Assembly: GCA_023423535.1 (NCBI GenBank)
Contig: JAFAFL010000095.1
Coordinates: 1 to 64,000, forward strand
DNA: 64,000 nt
Direction: 5' to 3'
Source of the DNA: Pseudomonadota bacterium
Lineage (GTDB): Bacteria > Myxococcota > Myxococcia > Myxococcales > Myxococcaceae
The notes under the pieces were generated by a model. That model was not told where the DNA came from, ran no database searches, and worked only from the letters and a program-made list of their open reading frames with translations. Positions within the stretch are counted from its first letter, which is position 1; the number at the start of each line of letters is the position of its first letter. This document shows, piece by piece, positions 8,348 through 19,012 of the stretch. A program made the translations under genes and the position numbers.

Positions 8348-9889
8348 ATGCGCCTCGACCTCGACTTCAACTCCCCCGAAGAGGAACTCGCGTTTCTGCG
8401 TGCGCTGGTGCGCGTGCAGCAGCTCGCGGACGAGGTGCTGGAGGAGTGCATCGAGAAGGGGCTCGGGCTCGCGGCGGCGGTGGACGTGTTCCTCGCGCAG
8501 ACGACGAGAATGCTCCACGCGCGGGCAGGCTTCGTGCGGCTGCGAGGCTCGGAGGGACCGGTGCTCACGCGCGTCGCCGGCATCCCGCATGTGGATCTCG
8601 AGGAGGCCACCGCCTGGGACGGCGCGGTGCAGCTGAGCGAGCGCGAGGTGATGTTCGTCACGCAGCTCAATCTCGGGTCCCTGAACATCGGCTCGCTCGG
8701 CCTCGTGGTGGAGGGCCAGTTCCCCAACGGGTGGAAGCACGTGCTGGAGCTCGTGCGCGGCATCGGCGAGCAGCTCGATTCGGCGGTGCTGGCCTTCGTC
8801 GCGCTGACCGACGGACGCACCGCGCTGGAGCGGCTCGACGAGGTGGATGACGCCTCCCAGGTGCGCTCGCGCGGGAGGATTGGCCGCTACGAATTGGTCA
8901 CGCCGCTGGGCACCGGCGGCATGGCGCAGGTGATGGTCGCGCGCGCCAGCGGGCCGGAGGGACTGGGGAGGCTGGTGGCGCTGAAACGCATCCTTCCGCA
9001 CCTGTCCGCGGACCCGGTGATGGTGCAGCAGTTTCTCGACGAAGCGCGCATCGGCCTGCGCTTGTCACACCCGAACCTCGTCACCATCCACGACTTCGGC
9101 CAGGCCGGCGGCGCCTACTACATCGCGATGGAGCTCGTGCGCGGCGTGGACATGGACAACCTCATCGACCGGCAGGGGAAGCTCGCCGCGGCGGTGGCGG
9201 TGGGCATCGTCACGCAGGCGCTGGGCGGGCTGCACGCGGCGCACGAGGTCCGAGGTGAAGACGGCGCGCAGCTCGGGCTCGTTCACCGGGATCTGTCGCC
9301 GCACAACCTCATGGTCGGGTTCGATGGCGTGGTGAAGATCCTCGACTTCGGCGTGGCGAAGGCGCGGCTGCAGCGCACGGTGACGCTGCCCGGAATCGTG
9401 AAGGGCAAGCCGCTCTACATGTCGCCCGAGCAGGCGATGGGAGATCCGCTCGACCGTCGCAGCGACCTCTTCGCGGTGGCGACGATCCTCTACGAAGGAC
9501 TCACCGGGCGCGTGCCGTTCGAAGAGGCCGACGACACGAAGACGATGGAGGCCATCTGCTCCATGCCGCCGAAGGACGCGCCGGAGATTCCGAGGCCGCT
9601 CTGGTCGGTGCTCGCGCGCGCGTTCGAGAAGGACCCGCGAGACCGCTTCAGCACCGCGCTGGAGTTGCGAGAGGCGATCCTGCGGGTGCAGGAGCCCGCG
9701 ACGGAGGTGGAGCTCTCCCGCGTGATGACCGCGCACTTCCCGGAGCGGCTCGCCGAGCTCTCACGCTACGAGCGGATCCTCGTGCCCTCGCAGGCGCCGA
9801 AGACGCAACAGACGCCCGCGCTCAGCCCGTCCGGAGAGGCCGCGAGGGTCGCCGCGGAGACCACGCGCTCGGTGCCGGCGCGCCGGTGA
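8348..9889 (+). CDS. Ser/Thr protein kinase (PknB/Pkn type)
   Basis: A 513-residue cytoplasmic kinase. Residues 1-170 form an unassigned, possibly GAF-like sensory region. The Hanks-type kinase domain starts at IGRYELVTPLG (178). Key residues are visible: glycine loop GTGGMA (188-193), Lys213 in ALKRI, Glu232, the catalytic loop HRDLSPHN (313-320) and DFG (333-335), followed by PLYMSPEQ. The C-terminal 80 residues are a helical tail with no transmembrane segment, unlike PASTA kinases. The HRDLSPHN variant is common in myxobacterial kinases. The substrate is unknown. No phosphatase or FHA partner is adjacent. Confidence 0.92.
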   Translation: MRLDLDFNSPEEELAFLRALVRVQQLADEVLEECIEKGLGLAAAVDVFLAQTTRMLHARAGFVRLRGSEGPVLTRVAGIPHVDLEEATAWDGAVQLSEREVMFVTQLNLGSLNIGSLGLVVEGQFPNGWKHVLELVRGIGEQLDSAVLAFVALTDGRTALERLDEVDDASQVRSRGRIGRYELVTPLGTGGMAQVMVARASGPEGLGRLVALKRILPHLSADPVMVQQFLDEARIGLRLSHPNLVTIHDFGQAGGAYYIAMELVRGVDMDNLIDRQGKLAAAVAVGIVTQALGGLHAAHEVRGEDGAQLGLVHRDLSPHNLMVGFDGVVKILDFGVAKARLQRTVTLPGIVKGKPLYMSPEQAMGDPLDRRSDLFAVATILYEGLTGRVPFEEADDTKTMEAICSMPPKDAPEIPRPLWSVLARAFEKDPRDRFSTALELREAILRVQEPATEVELSRVMTAHFPERLAELSRYERILVPSQAPKTQQTPALSPSGEAARVAAETTRSVPARR

Positions 9890-9920
9890 AGCAGAGAGGG
9901 TCCTTCACGGGGAGGACACG

Positions 9921-9989
9921 ATGCAGAAGCAGGTCACCTTCGTCCGCGAACGAGCCGACCGCCGCGGGCAGATGAGCCCCTGGGGTTAG
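9921..9989 (+). CDS. Possible 22-residue small protein
   Basis: A short open frame, MQKQVTFVRERADRRGQMSPWG, begins at an ATG placed after GGGGAGGA (about 9909-9916), a strong Shine-Dalgarno sequence at good spacing. It ends in TAG. It sits 31 bases after the kinase gene and 77 bases before the next lipoprotein gene, in the only open space between them. It is too short for a codon-usage argument and I recognise no family. It could be a real small basic protein, a leader peptide or chance. Confidence 0.25.
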   Translation: MQKQVTFVRERADRRGQMSPWG

Positions 9990-10066
9990 CGCGAGACTGT
10001 CCGTGATTCGGAGGTGCGGCTTTGTCGGCGTTGTCTGCGGCGCCAAGGCACGGTCAGACTGACGGC

Positions 10067-12106
10067 ATGTTGCGGTCGACGCTGCCCTGCGTGCTCCTGC
10101 TGATGACCGCCTGCAGCGATCCGCGGCTGGCGTCGGCGCAGGGCGAGCTGGAGCTGGTTGCTCCGTCGCCGCTGCGGCTCCCCACCACCTTCGTCGGCAG
10201 CCCCACCGAGACGACCGTCGAGCTCAGGAACAAAGGACGGTTCGCGCGGGACGTGGTGGTTCGCGTGCCCGCTCCGTTCGCCACGGAGGGCTCCCTTCGC
10301 CTCGCCGCCGGTGAGGTGAGGCCTCTCGCGCTGCACTTCGACCCTGCGTCGGAAGGACTCCACGAGGGGACGCTCGAGCTCGAGTCCGAAGGCGCGCGGC
10401 GCTCACTCCTGCTGGAGGGCGAGGCGCACAGGGTCCCTGACTGCGACAGCCGCAACCCGTGCGTCACGCGTCGCTTCGATGCCGCCACCGGCGTGTGCGT
10501 GGACACCGCGGTCGCGGATGGGCAGGCCTGCACCACCGGTTGCGTGGCGCAGGGTGCGTGTCAAAGCGGCCAGTGTGTGGGCGCGGCAGTGACGTGCGAC
10601 GACGGCGATGCGTGCACCGTCGACGCGTGTGGTGAGTCCACGGGCTGCGTCCACCTCCCGGTGGTCTGTCCCGCGCCCTCTGCGTGCCAGGTCGGCGTCT
10701 GCGGGCCGGATGGTTCTTGTGGGACCGCGCCGGTCGCGGACGGGACCTCGTGCGGGCGGGCGGGATGCGACGTTCAGGACGTGTGCATCAGCGGGAGCTG
10801 CGTCGCGCGGGCGCCGCCGGAGGGCGCGGCGTGCGGGCATCCCTCTCCGTGTCAGCCGCTCGGCACCTGTCAGGCGCAGCAGTGTGTCCGGCCACCTCCG
10901 ACGCGGCTCGCGCCCACGTGGACCCTCGACGCGGGAGGTTCGCCCAGGTCGCTCGATGTGCCCGGGATGGAGGACGTCACCGGGAATCCGCTGGTGATCT
11001 GGCGGGACGGCAACAGCTACCAGCTCGAGTCGCGTGAGCCGCAAGGAAGCCCGCGGTGGTCGGCTCCGCTGCAGCGCGTGCTCTCGGACCAGTCGCTTCG
11101 CCCGGAGCACCCGAAGCTCGCGACGCAGGGACTCATCCTCACCGTGTGGCCCGAGACCCTTCTGCGTGACGAGCTCGCCGCGCGGAGCGCGCTGGATGGG
11201 AGCCTGGTGTGGAAGAGCGATCTCGATGCTGCGCTGCGTCCGCACCTCGGGCCTGACGCAGGCGCGGTCGTCTTCCGAACCGGTCGCGTCGCGTGGACGG
11301 CAGGTCAGCTGGTCGTGGTCGCCGAGGCCATCGTAGAGGAACAGCAGCCCATCAGCTACTCGGTGAAGGAGCGCTTCGTGGTGACGCTCGACGTCCACAC
11401 GGGCGCGGCCCTCTCCTGGAGGAGAGTGCCCGCCGGTGAGTCCCCGGGGCTCATCGATGCGGCGGGGCGGATGGTCTGGAGCGACACGAACGTCTACCCC
11501 GCCAGCCGGCTGATCAGCCGCGACCTCGACGGGACGCATCGCTGGACGCGCGACCTTCCGCACCGCACGGGGCCGCTGCAGCTCGCGGGGGCGAACAGGC
11601 TCGTCCTCCGGCGTCAGGATGAGAAGGAGCCGGCGCTCGCCCAGCTCGGGCTGCTCGACCGAACGAACGGCGCGGACATCCCCGCCCCGCCGCTGGTGAC
11701 GCAGACGTTCGATCCGCTCGTCACCTCGAACGCGAAGACGTTGTTCGCGTGGACGTTCGAACCGGGTGGGCCGTGGCTGAGCAGGGTCGATCTCGCGACC
11801 GGCGCTCTGCTCGGCAAGACAGGCTTCGGGCCGGGCAGGAGCGTGCAGAGCCTCCACCACGTCGTGCTCACCGGACACGACACGCTGCTGACCTCCCTCA
11901 ACACGCCGTCCGGACCGGCGATCGCGGAGTTCGGTGCGGACGGCGAAGAGCGCTTCTTCTGTGAACTCGACGCGCCGAACCCGTGGGGGAACCGCCCGCG
12001 TATTCAGCTCACGCGTGGGTACGTGCTCCTGTACGGGGACTGGCCGATGTCGGTCCTCCACGCGTTCTCGTTGCCGGGGTATGAACGCGCGGCGCCCGCC
12101 GAATAG
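10067..12106 (+). CDS. Lipoprotein: ASH-like domain, Cys-rich region, beta-propeller
   Basis: A 679-residue predicted lipoprotein. The ATG at 10067 gives a signal peptide ending LLLMTAC; an upstream TTG at 10022 would place the hydrophobic stretch too far inside. Residues about 25-125 form an immunoglobulin-like ASH/DUF1573-type domain (TTFVGSPTETTVELRNKG). Residues about 125-285 are Cys-rich (CDDGDACTVDACGESTGC and similar), like the Dickkopf-type or disintegrin-like segments of myxobacterial surface proteins. The remaining 390 residues contain repeated strand pairs (GSLVWKSDLD, VTLDVHTGAALSWRRV, ISRDLDGTHRW) typical of PQQ-like propeller blades. I infer a surface-exposed binding protein. 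The gene product is not recognised by name. Confidence 0.75.
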   Translation: MLRSTLPCVLLLMTACSDPRLASAQGELELVAPSPLRLPTTFVGSPTETTVELRNKGRFARDVVVRVPAPFATEGSLRLAAGEVRPLALHFDPASEGLHEGTLELESEGARRSLLLEGEAHRVPDCDSRNPCVTRRFDAATGVCVDTAVADGQACTTGCVAQGACQSGQCVGAAVTCDDGDACTVDACGESTGCVHLPVVCPAPSACQVGVCGPDGSCGTAPVADGTSCGRAGCDVQDVCISGSCVARAPPEGAACGHPSPCQPLGTCQAQQCVRPPPTRLAPTWTLDAGGSPRSLDVPGMEDVTGNPLVIWRDGNSYQLESREPQGSPRWSAPLQRVLSDQSLRPEHPKLATQGLILTVWPETLLRDELAARSALDGSLVWKSDLDAALRPHLGPDAGAVVFRTGRVAWTAGQLVVVAEAIVEEQQPISYSVKERFVVTLDVHTGAALSWRRVPAGESPGLIDAAGRMVWSDTNVYPASRLISRDLDGTHRWTRDLPHRTGPLQLAGANRLVLRRQDEKEPALAQLGLLDRTNGADIPAPPLVTQTFDPLVTSNAKTLFAWTFEPGGPWLSRVDLATGALLGKTGFGPGRSVQSLHHVVLTGHDTLLTSLNTPSGPAIAEFGADGEERFFCELDAPNPWGNRPRIQLTRGYVLLYGDWPMSVLHAFSLPGYERAAPAE

Positions 12107-12340
12107 AAGGCGCCGAGCCGACGCCGGAGCCGCTGCAGGCGGTGGACTTCGTGTTGCCGTGAGTGCGGCCTGGGGCAGGCGCGCGGTACGAGAACGGTGA
12201 TCGAGGACGCGAACACCACGCCGTCCACGATCCCGCGCAGCCATTCCATGCGGCGGGTCCAAATCGCCTTCTGCTCGGCCACGTCCAGCACGGCGCCCGC
12301 TCGCCCGCTGTGAGGCGGGGTGATAGATGCGCGCGCCCGA
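12107..12340 (-). other. Intergenic stretch with a possible ORF remnant on the minus strand
   Basis: Between the lipoprotein gene and the EamA transporter gene I see no complete gene. On the minus strand, 12306 to about 12180 reads with a coding-like third-position bias (VLDVAEQKAIWTRR, then MEWLRGIVDGVVFASSITVL). It then runs into sequence without coding character and has no convincing ribosome-binding site. This may be the remnant of a small membrane-anchored protein broken by a frameshift, or chance. Confidence 0.2.
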
Positions 12341-13183
12341 ATGCTCCCGTCCCGCCTCGCCGTGCTCGCTGCTGCGTTGCTCTGGTCCTCCGCGGGCGCG
12401 GCGATCAAGCTCTCGGAACTCTCCGCTTGGCAGCTCAGCGCGGGCCGTTCGCTGGTGGCGGCGGCGGTGCTCTTCATCGCGCTGCCGTCTGCGCGGCGGC
12501 TGCCCTCGCGCAAGGCGTGGCTGGCGGCGGTGGCGTACGCGGCGACGGTCACGCTCTTCGTCATCGCGAACAAACTCACCACCGCGGCGAACGCGATCTT
12601 CCTCCAGGACACCGCGCCCTTGTGGGTGCTGCTCCTCTCACCGCTGCTCCTGCGCGAGCGCGCCACGCGCTCGGAGCTCTTCGCGGCGCCGGTGTTTCTC
12701 TTGGGGCTGGGGATGTTCTTCCTCGATCAGCTCGCGCCCGGGCAGCTCCTCGGCAACGGCCTCGCGCTGCTCTCCGGCGTGGCCTTCGCGCTGGCGATCA
12801 TGGGGCTGCGTTCCGTCAGCGGCGAGGGCGCGGCGGTGCTCGTGGCGGGCAACGCGATCGCGGGCGCGGTCGCCTTCCTCCCGGCTCTCAGCGGCCCGGC
12901 GCCCACAGCGCAGGACGTGGGCATCGTGCTCTTCCTCGGGGTGTTCCAGCTCGCGCTCAGCTACGGGCTCTTCCAGTGGGGCCTTCGCCGAACGCCGGCC
13001 ATCGAGGCCTCGCTGCTCATCCTCCTCGAGCCGGTGCTCAACCCGGTCTGGACCTTTCTCCTCGCGGGCGAGCGGCCGGGACCGTGGGCGCTCGTCGGCG
13101 GCGCGATCATCCTTCTCGCGACCGCGTGGAGAACCGTGGCCGCGGCCCTCACTACACGCGCGTCCGTCTCTCCCTCGAGCTGA
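12341..13183 (+). CDS. EamA/DMT-family permease
   Basis: A 280-residue integral membrane protein starting at the ATG at 12341 (MLPSRLAVLAAALLWSSAGA). A GTG at 12320 would add seven residues. It shows about ten hydrophobic helices in two EamA repeats, with the family-typical segments ALLWSSAGAAIKL at the start and EASLLILLEPVLNPVWTFLL near the end. The latter is the signature region of drug/metabolite transporters. EamA proteins export small metabolites or amino acids. The substrate cannot be read from the sequence. It stands alone between two surface-protein genes. Confidence 0.9.
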   Translation: MLPSRLAVLAAALLWSSAGAAIKLSELSAWQLSAGRSLVAAAVLFIALPSARRLPSRKAWLAAVAYAATVTLFVIANKLTTAANAIFLQDTAPLWVLLLSPLLLRERATRSELFAAPVFLLGLGMFFLDQLAPGQLLGNGLALLSGVAFALAIMGLRSVSGEGAAVLVAGNAIAGAVAFLPALSGPAPTAQDVGIVLFLGVFQLALSYGLFQWGLRRTPAIEASLLILLEPVLNPVWTFLLAGERPGPWALVGGAIILLATAWRTVAAALTTRASVSPSS

Positions 13184-13282
13184 CCCAGTCGGCGAAGAAC
13201 GCGCCGCGTCACACCCGCGCCTGCCTGCCTGCGATGAACTCCGCCCGGGTGCGGAGGTGCGGTGCTACCGTCGTCGGCCGCG

Positions 13283-15655
<2,373 letters not shown>

Positions 15656-15722
15656 CTCGCGGCGCCGGGTGGCGGATGACCCGGAGGAAAGTCTCAGTGA
15701 TTCCGGGCATGGAGAGAGGGTG

Positions 15723-18149
15723 ATGCCCTCTTTGCTCAATGCGCGGATCGCGGTGGTCCTGCTCGCTCTGTGCACCACTGCAGGCCTCGGGGCGTGCGGT
15801 GGAGGCGGACAAGAAGAAGCGACGGCAGGGCTTGCGGTGCTCGATGCTTCTTCGGGCGCGCGCATCGAAGGCTCGATCTCCTTCGCGCCGGTGACCGTGG
15901 GTGAGCAGGCGAGCCGCAGCGTCATCCTCCGCAACGAGAGCGCGCGGCCGGTGACGCTGGAGGGGCTCTCGTTCATCGGCGAGCCGAGCCCTCACTTCTC
16001 GTTCTCAGACGGGCTCTCCGCGCGGGCCCTCGGCCTCGGCGAGTCGGTGACGTTGCAGCTTGCGTTCAGGCCGCAGGCACCCGGTGACTTCGTCGCGGCG
16101 CTCGCGATGCGCGTCCGGGATGCGCGCGGTGAGCGGGTGGAGCACCTGGCGCTGGAGGGGAAGGCGTTGCCGCCCGAAGGCGTGGAGCGGCATCGCGCGG
16201 TGATGAGCGCGCCCGCGCAGCTCGAGCTGGGACGGGTGCCGTTCGTCGCGGAGCTCGAGCACGAGAAGAAGGCACAGGCCCAGAAGACCCGCGTGCTGCG
16301 CATCTTCAACGCGGGCGGTAGCGAGTCGCGGTTCTCGCTTCACGCGGTCGAGGTCGAGGCGCTCGACGAGGGGACCCAGCGCGACGAACTGACGGTGCTG
16401 CCCGAAGCGGGAGAGAGCGCCGAAAGCATCGGCGCGGGAGACTCGCTGCCGGTGCGGGTCTCGGTCCGGCCTGTGTCGCTCGGGCCAAAAGCGTGGCGGC
16501 TCACCTTCCACGCGCGGGAGCCCGAGGTCGCGCCGCTCGTCGTGAGCATCACCGCGGAGAGCACGGTCCCCGGCCACTGCCGGCTCTTCGTGCCGAGTTC
16601 GCTGGACCTCGGCGTGGTCTCGCCGCCGAAGCCGCGCTCCGCAGAGTTGCTGCTGCGGAACCTCGGCCAGTCGCCAGACGAAGCGTGCGTGGTGTGGGGC
16701 TTCTCGTTCGCGTCCGGGCAGGAGCCCGCCCCGTTCGAGGTGATCGACGCGGAGGGTGCGTTCCTCCTCGAGCCCGGCGAGGAGCGCTCGGTGACGGTGA
16801 GGACCCGCCCGCTCCCGCAGGGCACGCACGAGGCGACGCTGCGCTTCCGCACCACGTCGAAGGACCGGCCGCTGGTGGAGGTGCCGGTGGTCGTTCGCGC
16901 TCCGGTATCGAACTGCCTCGTGCTCACGCCCGATGAACTCGACTTCGGCAGCGTCTGGGCCGCGGGCTGCGAGCTTCAGCGGACGTTCCACCTCTACAAC
17001 GCCTGTCCCGAACCCTTCACCCTGCGCGGCTACCGCGTGCCGGCTGCGGCGGGACAGCTCGCGGGAGGACCGGAGTGCCCCGGCACCGAACCGTGCCCGG
17101 AGTTCACGCTGGTGCAGGCGCCGGCGGTGCCGCCCGGTGGGCTCGTGCTGCAGCCGGGTGCACCTCCGCTCGCGTTCCTCGTGCGCTACCAGCCGCTCGA
17201 CTATGGCGCGGACACGGGGGGCATCGCGCTGGACGTGGACGTCGGAGCGGGCGAGCCACCGGTCACGTACGTCGTGGCGCTGAAGGGTCGAGCGGACTCG
17301 CAGGGCTCGACCTTTGACGCCTACACGCAGTACACGCCGCCGAAGCTGGATCTGTTGCTCGTCCTCGACAGCTCGCAGGCGATGTCGGCGCACGAGGCGA
17401 TCACCGCGCTGAACCTCCAGGACATGGGGGTTGCCCTGGGAGATCCGTGGCGCTTCGATGCGCGCGTGGCGGTGGTGACCGGCGACCCGGCGGATGGGCT
17501 CGCGTTCCGGACCGGTGCGCTGCACCCCGCGGCGGTCTTGGCGAGCGGGATGCCGGACTTCGCAGCGCAGTTCGCGGAGAAGGTGGACGTCGGACGATCG
17601 GGGTCGAGCGCGCAGTCGTGTCTCGGTCGAGCGGTGGCTGTGCTCTCCGCGCCGGAGAACGCGGGCGCGGGGCTGCTCAGGCCCGGCGTACCCTTCACCG
17701 TGCTCTGCCTCTTCGGGAGCCCCGACAGCAGCGGCGGCACCGCAGCGGCGCACGTGACGGCGCTGCTCTCTGCGAGCGGCAAGACGCCTGCGCAGCTCTC
17801 GATCACCGCGCTCGGACCTGTGGGTCCCTTCTGCGGCGGGGACACCGGTCTCTTCGCGGAGCTCGAGTCGTCGCCGCACGCATACGTGGACGAGATCTGC
17901 ACCTCGGACATCCGGCCGTCGCCCGGGCCGTTCTACAGCATGCGGAGCCGGTTCCCGCTGAGCTGGGTGCCGCGGAGCGCGGACGAGCTCACCGTCTCCG
18001 TGAACGGCGTGTCCACGCCGAGCGTCCTCTCCGACGGCCGAGCCGTCTGGACGTACGACCCGGTGGGCAACGCGGTGATCTTCGAGCCGCAGCATGTGCC
18101 GCTGCCGGGATCATCGATCGCGGTCATCTACCAGCTCGCTTGCTACTGA
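15723..18149 (+). CDS. Multi-ASH-domain lipoprotein with degenerate vWA region
   Basis: An 808-residue predicted lipoprotein. The ATG at 15723 follows GGAGAGAGGG, and the lipobox is GLGAC. At least four immunoglobulin-like 'choice-of-anchor D' (ASH) repeats follow, each with a segment of the type FAPVTVGEQASRSVILRNES or LDFGSVWAAGCELQRTFHLYN. The C-terminal 270 residues begin with LDLLLVLDSSQAMSAHEAI, which looks like the first strand of a von Willebrand A domain. The expected DxSxS metal site reads D-S-S-Q-A, so the last Ser is replaced. The gene ends by overlapping the convergent gene by 7 bases. I infer a surface protein; the ligand is unknown. Confidence 0.78.
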   Translation: MPSLLNARIAVVLLALCTTAGLGACGGGGQEEATAGLAVLDASSGARIEGSISFAPVTVGEQASRSVILRNESARPVTLEGLSFIGEPSPHFSFSDGLSARALGLGESVTLQLAFRPQAPGDFVAALAMRVRDARGERVEHLALEGKALPPEGVERHRAVMSAPAQLELGRVPFVAELEHEKKAQAQKTRVLRIFNAGGSESRFSLHAVEVEALDEGTQRDELTVLPEAGESAESIGAGDSLPVRVSVRPVSLGPKAWRLTFHAREPEVAPLVVSITAESTVPGHCRLFVPSSLDLGVVSPPKPRSAELLLRNLGQSPDEACVVWGFSFASGQEPAPFEVIDAEGAFLLEPGEERSVTVRTRPLPQGTHEATLRFRTTSKDRPLVEVPVVVRAPVSNCLVLTPDELDFGSVWAAGCELQRTFHLYNACPEPFTLRGYRVPAAAGQLAGGPECPGTEPCPEFTLVQAPAVPPGGLVLQPGAPPLAFLVRYQPLDYGADTGGIALDVDVGAGEPPVTYVVALKGRADSQGSTFDAYTQYTPPKLDLLLVLDSSQAMSAHEAITALNLQDMGVALGDPWRFDARVAVVTGDPADGLAFRTGALHPAAVLASGMPDFAAQFAEKVDVGRSGSSAQSCLGRAVAVLSAPENAGAGLLRPGVPFTVLCLFGSPDSSGGTAAAHVTALLSASGKTPAQLSITALGPVGPFCGGDTGLFAELESSPHAYVDEICTSDIRPSPGPFYSMRSRFPLSWVPRSADELTVSVNGVSTPSVLSDGRAVWTYDPVGNAVIFEPQHVPLPGSSIAVIYQLACY

Positions 18150-18988
18150 CGGCGGCGGCGCAGGGTGCGGAGCGCGACGCCGGCGGCGAGCAGAACCCCC
18201 GGCAGGCCTGACGATGCGGCGGTGCAACCTGTCCCGTCGTCCTCGGGGATGCACTGCTCGTCGAGCGTGATCGGCTGCGGCTCGGAGACGTTCCCCGCGA
18301 GGTCCACCGCGTAGAGCTTCGCCTGCACCGTTCGCTTCTTCGCGGGGCAGGAGAACGCGAGCCTTCCGCCAGCAGGCAGGCCGAACCCGCTCTCGCCGCC
18401 CTCCCGCTCGATCCGGAAGGTCGTCGCGCCCTCGCTCTGCGCGGCGTAGTGGATGAAGCCGAGCCCGACCCAGCACGCGGAGCCGTCCGAACGCGAGCCC
18501 TCGTGGACGTAGGGCTCAATGCTCTGTTGAGTGAAGGTCGGCCGCGGTGGTGGGGTCGTGTCGTCCGCCTCGCCGGTGGTGAACTCGGTGGAGAAGTCCC
18601 ACGGGCCCTCGATGACGTAGGTCGTCCCCGGCGCGAGCGGCTGCTCCGGCACGAGCTCGAGATTCACGTGCGTGCCGGGTCCAGGCCGCTGCGTTGCCGT
18701 CGCCGCGACGGGCCGCTCGATCCGGCGATGCACCCCTCCGCTGACAGTGGTCTTCGTCCACTTGAGACGTACCTCCGGCTCCAGTCCCCTCTGCACGAGC
18801 ACGCTGATCTTCGCGTTGAGCGGAACGCCCGTCGCGCCCTTCGGCGGCGAGTGGGCGAAGACGGTCTTCGATCGGCAGGCCTGCGCATCGGTCCCCGCGA
18901 ACAGGATCGCGACCGTGGCGACGAGCGCGACGTTGAACGCGGTGATGCCCAAAAGCCGTGAGACGCTCGCCAGACGAGGATTCCGCAT
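18143..18988 (-). CDS. Secreted Ig-like protein with MYXO-CTERM tail
   Basis: A 281-residue protein with an N-terminal hydrophobic signal (LLGITAFNVALVATVAILFA). An immunoglobulin-like segment of the Big_5 type follows (SPPKGATGVPLNAKISVLV, then a strand pattern up to YVIEGPWDFSTEFTTGE). A second strand-rich part includes YAVDLAGNVSEPQPITL. The C-terminus is MYXO-CTERM-like: TGCTAASSG, a hydrophobic stretch, then LRTLRRRRQ. MYXO-CTERM proteins are delivered to the cell surface by a myxosortase-dependent route. The stop overlaps that of the convergent lipoprotein gene. The gene lies 24 bases downstream of the HipA-family gene. Confidence 0.75.
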   Translation of the reverse strand: MRNPRLASVSRLLGITAFNVALVATVAILFAGTDAQACRSKTVFAHSPPKGATGVPLNAKISVLVQRGLEPEVRLKWTKTTVSGGVHRRIERPVAATATQRPGPGTHVNLELVPEQPLAPGTTYVIEGPWDFSTEFTTGEADDTTPPPRPTFTQQSIEPYVHEGSRSDGSACWVGLGFIHYAAQSEGATTFRIEREGGESGFGLPAGGRLAFSCPAKKRTVQAKLYAVDLAGNVSEPQPITLDEQCIPEDDGTGCTAASSGLPGVLLAAGVALRTLRRRRQ

Positions 18989-19012
18989 CCGCCCAGTGTA
19001 CGCGGAGGCCCT

